DNA of 64,000 nucleotides from Tritrichomonas musculus (Eukaryota; Parabasalia; Tritrichomonadida; Tritrichomonadidae), in contig JAPFFF010000003.1 in assembly GCA_039105265.1 (NCBI GenBank), forward strand, positions 8,680,001 through 8,744,000. Reading direction: 5' to 3'. Below the pieces are notes generated by a model that worked only from the letters and a program-made list of their open reading frames with translations, ran no database searches and was not told the DNA's origin. Below are positions 37,650-47,600 of the stretch, in pieces. Numbering within the stretch: the stretch's first letter is position 1; the number at the start of each line of letters is the position of its first letter. A program made the position numbers and the translations under genes.

Positions 37650-40600
37650 TTAGTTAGTTTTTTCTTGAGACTCTTCTTGGTGTTGAACAATTCCAATAAG
37701 ATAATTAAAACTATTGATAAAAGTGACTTTTTGGTCATTATTTGGAAATGTTGAATTAATAAAAGATTCTCTATTATCAATTGAATCCAGTTTTTCTCTA
37801 ATTAATGATATTAATAAAACTAGTAGATCGGTCCTTTCAAAATCTTTAGCAGCATTGAAAAAAGATGCTGACTGTTCATATGAAATGAAACTAATTAAAA
37901 CAATAATAAAATTATTTTTGTTTTCATTATTCATTTGAGGGTAAAAAGAAAGCAAAGACAAATAAATATCGAATAATTCATAAGTATCAGTATAACATGG
38001 TAAAAAAGGAGAAATTAATGAATAAAAATCGTCAATAGGTAACAAATTTATGGTTTTTTCAATAGATATTAAAGCTGAAATTATATTATCGTTCAGAATT
38101 AAAATGGTTGGCGTTATACACTCCGGTTTTGATAGACGGCTAATTAACAGATTCCATAGTAATACCGACTTATCTTTGTTAAATAGATTATGTTGAGCAA
38201 GATTTTTAAAAAAATAGGCAATGTTTTTAGCAGTATTAGAAATAGAAGTTTCAAATTTAGAAATCAAAAATGTTAAAAGCTTATCAATATAGCCGTCAAA
38301 ACATTTGAAATGAATCAATGCAATCGAAGATAAAACTAATATTAAATGTCCTTCCAGTACGGACGATGATTCATTTGCTGTAAGTTGATCTAAAACAACT
38401 CCAACCAGCTGTTTTCCCATGCTTTCCATTTGCTCTGAATTGTAATTTCCGAAAACTGTCCTCATAAAATTCGAAGTTGCCTGAATTCCTTTAATATCTC
38501 TTTTTTCATCTGATTTCATTAAACTTATAAATCGTCTTATTGCAAGATAAACAAAAGAATCAATTTCTGGAATATCGCTACATTTAATAAAGTTTGTCAT
38601 TAATTCAAGTAATTCAAAGAGATTATCATCAACGAAAAGTTCTTTGCATAGTCTGGCTTTAATTTGGATGAATATTGGATTGAAAACTTCAGGTTTAAAA
38701 TTAAGTGACTGATCATTCATTGAAAAAATTTCAATGCCCTTTGAAATTGAACTAATATTATCATCATTTGTTCCTTTTGCTTGTATTAAATTTGCAATTG
38801 AATTGATCACTTGAGGAAAAAGTGACTTTTTTATTTCATTATACGCGCTCATTATGAAAAATAAAGCTGATATAGCATTACCCCAATTGACATCGTTAGA
38901 ATTTTGAATTTCATTTCCTTGACTTTTAGCCAAAAACAATGGAATTCGACTTAAAATAATATTTTTAATTTGCTCATTGGTACCAAATTCGATAGCAATA
39001 TATCCAATAATAGATGCATAAATGGAGCATTCACTATCTGGCTCACATAAAATTGCTTCAAGAATTCCAGGCACATCCGTGTTTTTAGGATACAATTTAA
39101 CATATATTTCCAAGATTTTATAAGCAATCTCTTTTAAACTTGGATCATTTGTCAAAAGAAGTTGAAAAGGTAAATTACTAATCTCTGGCAATAATGCAAT
39201 TATTGAAGATTGCTGTATGATTTGCATCAAATTATACAATGCTTTAAATTGCTCAATTTGAGTCCCATTTTGAATATAATTGAGAAAGCATTTTAGTAAA
39301 ACATCATAAACTTCATCAGGGAAGTCAACACAAAAAATCAATATTGATTGAATGACCTCAAAGATTGATAAAACGAATTGCTCTCTTATTTCAATTGGAA
39401 GTGTTAATGAATAATTCAAGTCCTGACAAAAGGCACCAATAAGTAAACTTGGATTCTTTTCGATATCATTTGATAATTCTTCGCTTATATCTACTAATGT
39501 TGATGAAGCAACCATTTTAACACCCAAATGATTAATATTATAGCATTGAATAAAAAATTCAAGATCGTTCTGATCAAAAAAAACACCACTTATAATTGCA
39601 CCTTTATATATTGATAGCGCTGTGCAAATTGAAGCTGGCGTATTTTCTTGAATTAAGTTTTGTATGTGTAAAAAGCAGCATTCACGCCTTTGTGAAATCG
39701 GTATAAACTTTAATATAGGAAAGTAATCGTCGATTTGCTGCGTTTGAACATCAATTTCCATTGAATAAAGTTTTTTACTTACCTGAATTAAATTAGTAAT
39801 CAATGCCATTAAAGTCTCAAATTCAAGCTCTGAAACAGTCAAACTCTTATTTATAAAAATACGTAAATGAATGCAGTCTGAATAATTAGAATCAGGTGAT
39901 AAACAATACCTGATAATATCATCAATAGGGCAGACTCGTTTTGTAAATTGTGATGATTCGATTCCACCTTCGATATAACATAAAAGTGTCAAAAATGATT
40001 TGATCAGACTATGATCAACGCCATTGAAGCACAATTTCTGAAAAAATGATTTGAATTCATCAGTAAATTCCCATATAAAGTTAGGATGTACCATTTTATA
40101 CGAAAGTGTGGCAATAAAGCAAAATGCAGAGAGTATCCCTTGAAGTGGTGTGTCATTCTGAAATGCATATTGGAGTTTTGGACGTGCAAATTCAATTATT
40201 TCATCGCAATCTTCAATTTTTTTTGTTTTTATAACATACAAATTAAAAATTGTGAAATACACATTAACGTTTGCTAAATCGTTTGAAAATATATAGTTAT
40301 CTAAAGATGGCCATGATTTTTGAAATTTTTTTAAAATAGGAGTAAAAAATTCTTCTATTTTTGATAATAAATGTGCATCTGTTTCTTGTGTTAACATCAA
40401 AATTAAATTATCTTGAAGTATTGTTAATTGCTCGTAATCAATATCAGATAAATTTTTATCAGTTAGTGCTTTGTCAATTCCTATTAGTATAGACTTCTTT
40501 AAAAAATTGTCTTTTGTTAATAAATATAACGAAGATAAAATTGGTAGAGAATCAGGAGTAGAATAAAATGACATTAACTCGTTTGAAGCAGCCATCATTA

Positions 40601-40658
40601 ATTCTTCGTTTCCAGATCTAAAGCATTGTAGGAGATGGAAGATAGTATCGTTATCCAT
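37650..40658 (-). CDS. Importin-beta-like HEAT-repeat protein
   Basis: I start it at 40658 (1002 residues), because MDNDTIFHLLQCFRSGNEEL begins an importin-N-type helix pair and a TCATA initiator abuts that ATG; the frame is also open to 40874 but that part overlaps the divergent gene. The N-terminus (LMMAASNELMSFYSTPDSLP, then SSLYLLTKDNFLKKSILIGI) fits the karyopherin pattern. The rest is a solenoid of paired hydrophobic helices resembling HEAT repeats. Karyopherins of the importin-4/Kap123 size carry cargo through nuclear pores using Ran-GTP. Sequence divergence is large, so another HEAT protein is possible. No signal peptide or other domain is visible. Confidence 0.6.
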   Translation of the reverse strand: MDNDTIFHLLQCFRSGNEELMMAASNELMSFYSTPDSLPILSSLYLLTKDNFLKKSILIGIDKALTDKNLSDIDYEQLTILQDNLILMLTQETDAHLLSKIEEFFTPILKKFQKSWPSLDNYIFSNDLANVNVYFTIFNLYVIKTKKIEDCDEIIEFARPKLQYAFQNDTPLQGILSAFCFIATLSYKMVHPNFIWEFTDEFKSFFQKLCFNGVDHSLIKSFLTLLCYIEGGIESSQFTKRVCPIDDIIRYCLSPDSNYSDCIHLRIFINKSLTVSELEFETLMALITNLIQVSKKLYSMEIDVQTQQIDDYFPILKFIPISQRRECCFLHIQNLIQENTPASICTALSIYKGAIISGVFFDQNDLEFFIQCYNINHLGVKMVASSTLVDISEELSNDIEKNPSLLIGAFCQDLNYSLTLPIEIREQFVLSIFEVIQSILIFCVDFPDEVYDVLLKCFLNYIQNGTQIEQFKALYNLMQIIQQSSIIALLPEISNLPFQLLLTNDPSLKEIAYKILEIYVKLYPKNTDVPGILEAILCEPDSECSIYASIIGYIAIEFGTNEQIKNIILSRIPLFLAKSQGNEIQNSNDVNWGNAISALFFIMSAYNEIKKSLFPQVINSIANLIQAKGTNDDNISSISKGIEIFSMNDQSLNFKPEVFNPIFIQIKARLCKELFVDDNLFELLELMTNFIKCSDIPEIDSFVYLAIRRFISLMKSDEKRDIKGIQATSNFMRTVFGNYNSEQMESMGKQLVGVVLDQLTANESSSVLEGHLILVLSSIALIHFKCFDGYIDKLLTFLISKFETSISNTAKNIAYFFKNLAQHNLFNKDKSVLLWNLLISRLSKPECITPTILILNDNIISALISIEKTINLLPIDDFYSLISPFLPCYTDTYELFDIYLSLLSFYPQMNNENKNNFIIVLISFISYEQSASFFNAAKDFERTDLLVLLISLIREKLDSIDNRESFINSTFPNNDQKVTFINSFNYLIGIVQHQEESQEKTN

Positions 40659-40662
40659 ATGA
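40658..40662 (-). promoter_or_regulatory. Initiator (Inr) TCATA at the importin-like gene start
   Basis: The minus strand reads GTTTCATATGG, where TCATA runs into the start codon ATG. The predicted leader is 1-3 bases. It supports the 40658 start over the longer frame, and pairs with the divergent initiator at 40745. Confidence 0.55.
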
Positions 40663-40744
40663 AACGACCATATAAAGCTTGAATTTATCCAATCAAAAGT
40701 CCTTCTCAAAATTTTTTGAATAAACATTAAATTCTTCAAAATTT

Positions 40745-40749
40745 TCATA
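40745..40749 (+). promoter_or_regulatory. Initiator (Inr) TCATA at the ankyrin gene start
   Basis: The plus strand reads TTTTCATAATG with ATG (40750) as start codon. The 91 bp between the two divergent ATGs must hold both promoters. Confidence 0.6.
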
Positions 40750-43000
40750 ATGTCAATTAGTTTTTTTGTTGAAAAATGGCTAGTAGAAAGAAAGAAATTG
40801 CATGATTTTATTCTTGGATATTTGGAAAATGATGAGAGTGATGAAATAAATTTCCAATCTTTTATTAGCAGCATAGAACCTTTTTATATTCAAGAAAATA
40901 AAACTGAATTAGCCATATTTCTTCATTTAATTTCTTATATATCCAAAAATCATTATCAATTACATAATTTTTTCAAAAAAATCGAACTAATTCTTAATTA
41001 TTTTCATGAAACCATATCAAGGCACTTTTCTAATTTTGAGGTTTTTAATATATTTATGAAAAATAAAAAAATACTTCTATTTTTGTTTAAAGAAAAAATC
41101 ATAACGCCTGATATTAATATTGCCATGATTATTTCTAAAGATAAATTCAAAAAAAAGAAATTATATTGAATATTTTTTACCAGAATTTAAGTCTTTTTTT
41201 AATCAAATCCAATTTACATACAAACCAAATGAATTTGATCAAAAAAGGCAAATTGGAGAGAATGATTCATATATTTGTTACTTAATCAGAAATGACTTAA
41301 TTGTTGATTTTGTTAAGTATTCTAATCAAACAAATTTAAATCTTTCAAGTCAAATCAAAGAATCAATTTTTGAAACTCATTCATTTTTAATTGATAAAAA
41401 GCCAAGTTTAATTGAATATTCAGCATTTTTTGGATCAATTCAAATATTTAAATTTCTGCAAATAAATAATGTAAAAACAACATCATCCTTGTGGCTTTAC
41501 GCGATTCATGGCCAAAATCATGACATAATTCATAATCTTGAAGAAAATAAAGTACCAATTCCAGATCAAAATTATTATAAACTTTACAAAGAGTCAATAA
41601 AGTGTCATCATATTGACATCATGAATTACTTTAAAAATAATTTTTATCAAAATGAAGATATAAGGCAAAAACAAAAATTATTTACAAAAAGTCTTCATTT
41701 TTTCAATTTTAATGATCTTTTTAATAATGATTTATATAGTAGTTTTGAAATGAGCCAGCATTTTTATAATTTTTGTAAATATGATTATATCCCAATTGTT
41801 GATTATATTTTAAAAGATACTGAACTCAATTTGGATATAAATATGCAAATCAGATACGATAAACATCATCAAATCTTCACAAAAACACCTTTGTTTTTTG
41901 CTTCTGAAAAAGGTAATTCTAGCATTGTTTCACTTTTGTTATCACAAGAGAAAATCGATGTTAACAAAAAGTTGCCTTTCATATCTTCAGAGACAGAACA
42001 ATTAAGTGAAAACAAATCAGCATTTCATGTTGCAATTGAAAAAGGAAATCCAACAATAATTCAACTTTTTTTGGAAAAAAATGATAAACTTGATATAAAT
42101 GCCAAAAAAACAATTGTTTTTAATGAAAATGATTTTTTCATTATAACAAATAATAAGTCTGTTTTAGAACTTGCTGTTGAAAGTGGAAATCATGAAATTG
42201 TTCAACTTTTATTATCACAAGATAAACTTAATAAAAAAGAAAGGTCGACACTTCAAGTTGAATTTAATAAAAATGATCGACTAATTGGTTTAAGTGATTT
42301 TTATAGTGGAAATAATGATATGATAACAGAAACAATATGTCAAAAAACTGCTTTATATGCTGCTGTTGAAAGTGGAAATTGCGAAATTGTTCGACTTTTA
42401 TTATCTGATGATATCAATGAATTGTCAACAAATGTGAATTTCGAATTCAGTGACAGTTTAAAATATATTGAAAATCAAACAGGAGTTGAACATAAAAAGA
42501 TCGATGTTTGCATTAATAATAAAGGAATAGCAAAGAATAATATTCTTTTCTGTTTCAAAAATTCAGGAATGTTAAATGGACCTTGCTTCTTCTGTTTGTA
42601 TAACTCTGGAGCAATGAAGAATTGCTTCTATTGTTTGCATAACACAGGATCTGTACAAAAATGCTATAAATGTAATTATAATAAAGGCTTAATACATTGT
42701 TTTATATGCAATAATAATAAAGGAGTATCAAAATTAATAGTTCCAAATGATACCGAAATGATTTCAAATTGATTTGTTTGGTTAATTGCATTCCATAACA
42801 TTTCATTTCTCATCAAATTTATGTTTATATTTTTGAATGAAACTGCATTGCATTTGGCTGTTAAGAAAGGGAATTTGGAAATTATAAAGATTTTATTAGA
42901 AAATAGTAAAAGTGCTGCTGAAATAATGGACAGTAATCAGCACACTCCCATTGAAATCACTAATAACGATGAAATCATAAAATTATTTGAAAAAAAATGA
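40750..43000 (+). pseudogene. Broken trichomonad ankyrin-repeat gene with a CxxC-repeat block
   Basis: This is the common trichomonad ankyrin protein: a helical N-terminal domain (40750-41169), the SLIEYSAFFGSIQIFKFL and SSLWLYAIHGQNHDIIHNLE blocks, then ankyrin repeats (TPLFFASEKGNSSIVSLLLS, SAFHVAIEKGNPTIIQLFLE, SVLELAVESGNHEIVQLLLS, TALYAAVESGNCEIVRLLLS). Two defects are visible. A frame change occurs in an A run near 41150-41160, after which the frame stays open from 41170. A TGA at 42770-42772 interrupts the same frame, which then continues to 43000 with TALHLAVKKGNLEIIKILLE. A Cys-rich block (about 42507-42735) with CFFC, CFYC, CYKC and CFIC lies between ankyrin repeats. Sequencing error could explain the first defect. 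The last repeat block suggests a decayed but recent copy. Confidence 0.8.
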
Positions 43001-43079
43001 AAGCAGTAAAATAGAATTGTATCATACTTCATAATAAATGCATATTTTTATATTAATTTCGCCTTTTATGATATTATTT

Positions 43080-44190
43080 GAGTCATTTTGAATTTTCATG
43101 AAGCATTTTTTCTTCAATCACTTGAGCATTTGAAGGAATAAAAATACTCTGAATCAATTGAATTTTCATCTTCTCAATGCAACATCATCATAAACATTAA
43201 TTCTTTTCCAAATCAGAAAAGTCAAACAAAATTACTGAAAGTAATTTTGACCTTTCTTCAATTGTTACTTCTTTAAGTTTTTATTAGCACATTTTTTTGG
43301 AATTGTAATTTTAGCAACTGACGAATGTGTGAGAATGCATACTCATCAATTTATAAATATCACTACAATATTCAAATGAATGCGAACTGATGTTTTTTAT
43401 GCATAGCTTGCAATGAAAACTTTTTTAATATTACCACTTATTATTGTCGCTTTTACCAACAATATTTTGATTATTTTAATCAGCATATTTATAATGTTTA
43501 TTATTTTGTGAAATTGAAATGTTTTTCAATTACATTGCATCTTGACAAAATCCTTTTTCAATCACTTCAATATTTGAATTAGTAATTTTATTTTCAATTG
43601 ATGAGTATTAACATAAACTTCCATTAATTGTATGAAGTTGATAAACTTTCTGTGATGTCACTTTTTCCTATAATTATTTGATGTTTTTCATCTAAAAATT
43701 TATAACGTCTATTTGATGGTGAAATTGAGATATTTCCATCAACTTTCAGTTTTATAAATTTTTACACAAATCAATGTATTTAATATAATCTGGTATTTTT
43801 GCATGCTTTATATTACGATTTGCAAAAAGAAGAACATCAAAATTTTCTTTACTTTTGTCACTTTTTCCTTAAAGAATTTGATGTTCTTCATCTAAAAATT
43901 TAAAATGTTGATTTGCTGATGATATTGATGCATTGTTTAAATATGATGCGTATACGCAAATGCTTTCATGTCTTGAAAGTGAAAATGATTCTTTGCCTAT
44001 TGAGAGTAATAATGAATTTTCTGGAAAATTAATTGATTTAATTCTGATGTTATCTTTAAGTGAGCCTTCAGTAATATTAATTTTATTATATTCATGTGAT
44101 TGATATGAAATCGAACGAGGTATAACAATATTTCCATGTGCTTTTGGAGAGTTAATAGCATCTGCAGTGAAATCGTTTCCATTCAATCGG
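43080..44190 (-). pseudogene. Decayed BspA-like leucine-rich surface protein gene
   Basis: A 105-codon frame (43869-44186) reads HGNIVIPRSISYQSHEYNKI, IKSINFPENSLLLSIGKESF and FLDEEHQIL, the typical phrases of trichomonad BspA-like TpLRR proteins. A second copy of the same repeat lies near 43640-43740, with SISPSNRRYKFLDEKHQIII in another frame. The stretch between and beyond them has the same flavour but is broken by many frame changes and stops. Intact relatives are surface or secreted adhesion-type proteins of hundreds of residues. No full signal or membrane segment survives. It is an old relic rather than a working gene. Confidence 0.65.
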
Positions 44191-44276
44191 TAAAAAGTTC
44201 CATTTATTTGTTGAAAAGTTGATTCTTTGTATTATCAAAACTTCTTATATGTAGCAAGAGAGATTGTGTCTCAACT

Positions 44277-44523
44277 TTTTGAGAGAATAAATTGAAAGAA
44301 AAATAGGAGAAAAATGGTGAATAATATTTTGAAATTATTCATATAAATAAAAAAACTGATGCATCTTTTTATATTTTTACATAATTTTTACCGAGACTTA
44401 CATCAAAAGGAAGGATCGGTAAAAATTGTGTAACATAAAAAGATGCATTTTATTTAACAAGAATAGATTCAGTAAATATTATTCTCCATTTTCTTCTAAT
44501 TTTTTTCTATTAGTTCTCTCAAT
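44277..44523. repeat. Foldback element at the cyclase-like gene 5' side
   Basis: TTGAGAGAATAAATTGAAAG, then GAGAAAAATGGTGAATAATATTT (about 44277-44330), is matched in reverse complement by 44475-44523. The inner arms GATGCATCTTTTTATATTTTTACA (about 44358-44390) and TGTGTAACATAAAAAGATGC (about 44427-44447) also pair and enclose a short loop. It is a composite ~247-bp palindrome with no coding capacity. It ends about 107 bases before the next start codon, so it forms most of that gene's upstream region. Confidence 0.75.
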
Positions 44524-44630
44524 ATTATCAAATCTTCTTATAGAATATACTGAAAAAGTTTGCAAAATAAAATTTTGAAGAAAACAGATTTTCTTTGATT
44601 TTCTTTTATATTCGCTTGTATTATTAATTA

Positions 44631-47600
44631 ATGTCTCTACCTCAATCTCTTGCTGCAAATACTTTAGAAAGCAGCATGAAATCTCCATCATCAAAAATTA
44701 AGAGGCAGACTGAAATCGGTGAAATGAAACTTAATGTGTTATGGTCAAAACTAATTATAAAGCAAATCAAACAAATTCTCCCATCATTTGTTGAATTTTC
44801 ATCTATCACAGATTCCAATTTGTGCTATTCAAATTACAAATTCGCAACTCCAATCTTCTCAATCTTATTGTATTCAATCATTGTTTGCTTTTCTTTTTTT
44901 ACAGATTATACAAAATTATGGAACGCAAATCCTACTTTAGAAAAAATAAGTGGATTTATAACTTCATTGATACATATTCCATCAAAAACTGATCCCACTG
45001 ATATTTTTTCAGCGCCATCATATATTGCAATAATTTTATTTTTTCTATATTCTTCAGCTGGTTACTTTTCTATTTTTATTCATAAATATAAGAGTTACTT
45101 CTGTCATCGAAAAATTTATGAATTTGCTCTATTTATTACAGAAGGAATTTCGTTGCCAATGTTTATTTATGAAGTATCCCATGTTCTAATTCATATTATG
45201 TTATGTATTAAATCTCCTGATCAATGTAGACTGGTTTACTTGAGTATAATAGTTATAACAATCCTTGCAATTCCATATTTATTTTTAGTTACGTCAAGAA
45301 CCTTTTCTGATGTAAAAATTACAGGTTTTCCATTTCTTTCAACCAATTGCATTGGATCATTTAAGCAGATTTTTTCAATTTCAATAGTTTGTTCTATTAT
45401 CCCTATTTTTTGTAATATAAATAGAAAATATGCTCAATACCAAACATGGCTTTTTCTTCTAATTAGCGTAATTTCCATTCGAAACATTCATCATTCTTTG
45501 TATTTTCCATCGTTCTTTCATAATATTGTTCGTGTCCTAATATTTTCATCCACGCTTATTCTTTTTTTAAATTCAATAATTGCTTATATTTCCACATTTT
45601 TTGAAAATCCTCCAAGTAATTTAATTGTTATTTCATTTACCGTTGTTAACATTATTTGTCCAATTTTTTCTTACTTTTACTATCGAGTCCTCAGAATTAA
45701 ACTTCATCCAATTTTATTATCTCACGTAAATGATGTTTCTTCCTTAGATGAAAGAACTGTTTTTCTTATGTATTCATGTTTTGATTCAACAACATATCCA
45801 ATTCTTTCATCAATTGACTTTGTTAAACTGATTAATGATAGATTTCCTTATAACGATCCTATATTAGTTCTAACATTACGATTTTTATATTCAACAAAGA
45901 AGCATCCAAGCTATATATTTCAAAGGTCAGCCTTTATTTTCCGTTCATCAATGTATAATGTTCTCGGATCTGTAAGGTTAGCTACTTTAATTGAGCTTTC
46001 AAATGAATTGATGCTTTCTGATCATTATCTATCATCAATGAGATTGAATAGACTCGATAAAATCATTGCTGAATGTGTTGAAGCTCATGTCATATTTTGG
46101 GAAGCCGTTCTTCTTGATAAACTTCCAGCAATCGGCGAAGCTACCTTTTTACTTTATGATAAAGTTTTAAATGCCTCCGAATATTTCAAATTTTTGAAGA
46201 TTGATAATAATTCGCCTCAAGAATATTCTAGATTATACAAAAAGTTCAAAAATAAGCTTTCTGTTGAAAGCTCTTCTGGTGATGATGTTGTATCTTTTGT
46301 TGGAAATAGAAGAGAAGTTTATTCCCCTCCAAACGCGCAATTGAAAGGAACAAGTTCATCGCCAATATATTCTGAACTTGCAAATAACGTTTTGATCATT
46401 CAAGATGATACAAAAGAAGAAAAAAGACATTCATTTGACAAAATAGAAATTTCTCAAAGGCCAAAAACATTTTTATCGAATTCTCCTTTGAAAAGGCTCA
46501 ACTCATTACCAACAAATGGAGAACTATCAGCCAACTTACTCCTAATGAACAAAACTGAAAGTAGTCAAGACCTACTAGATTTAAATGATGATCAAGAAGA
46601 AAATAAACAAGATAAATCCGATGATCAAAATAAATCGGATATACAAGAAGAAAATGATCAAATTAGTCCATTAAGTAACCAAGAAAATGAATTAAATAAT
46701 CGTATTTCGAGTACAAATAATAATTCTGGAAAATATCAAAAGGAAGAAGAAATTAAATTAGATCATCAAAATAAGCATATAGGAATGTCTACTGGTAATT
46801 TGATTATTAATGATGATAAAAATCCTAATGATCAAAACAAGCCCAAGAAAAATGTTTATATACATAACTCGCCAACAATTCATCATCACCACCACCATCA
46901 TATTAAAAAAATAGATCATGATAATTCAAGCTCAACTGAATCATCAGGATCATTACTACATCCAATAAAAAGAAAGCTTCCTCATATAATTAATAAGCTC
47001 AGGCACAGATCAGATTTTGATACCTATGAACGCTTAATCCGAGCAGATAGTGTTGATTTTACACCACGAAAGGGACCACTTGCAGAGACTGTTAAAAATT
47101 ATATAGTTGAAGGACAGCCATTACGAAATAATTTACTTTTATTTTTCTTTATTAGCGAAATTTTAATTTTCTTTGGCATTTTAATCTCTGCCTCATTCAA
47201 GTACAGTCAATTCAACAAGCTTATGCGAGAATCGCTTGATTACTTCGATGCCAATTGCGCTTTTTTCCGTTCTTCATTTAAACTGATTTTCACCTTAATT
47301 ATCAGAAAATATGACCTGTACGATAGCAACTTTTTCATTGATGATAAATGGATTAAGTATTTCAATGAAAGTGATTCAATGCAAGCCATTAAAAGATCAC
47401 GAATGATTTTTCGTGATTCTAAGCTAGATGGAATGAATGAGACATTGTATAATTTGTTGTTTGATCAATTTGAGAAAATGATCAATGATAATTATACTCG
47501 TTTAGTCGATCTCCTCACATCTGATCATTTTCTTGATTGTACAAACACATTAACAAAACTAGGAACAGAATTACTTTATGAAGATTTTAACCAAACCAAA

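Noticed and set aside
37650-40874. Long form of the importin-like protein starting at 40874
   Set aside because: The extra 72 codons overlap the divergent ankyrin gene and read as low-complexity Ser/Phe/Lys, and the initiator and importin-N helix fit the 40658 start.
41150-41170. Intron explaining the frame change in the ankyrin gene
   Set aside because: I see no trichomonad GTAYGT donor or ACTAACACACAG acceptor. The change lies in an A run with coding sequence continuing directly on both sides.
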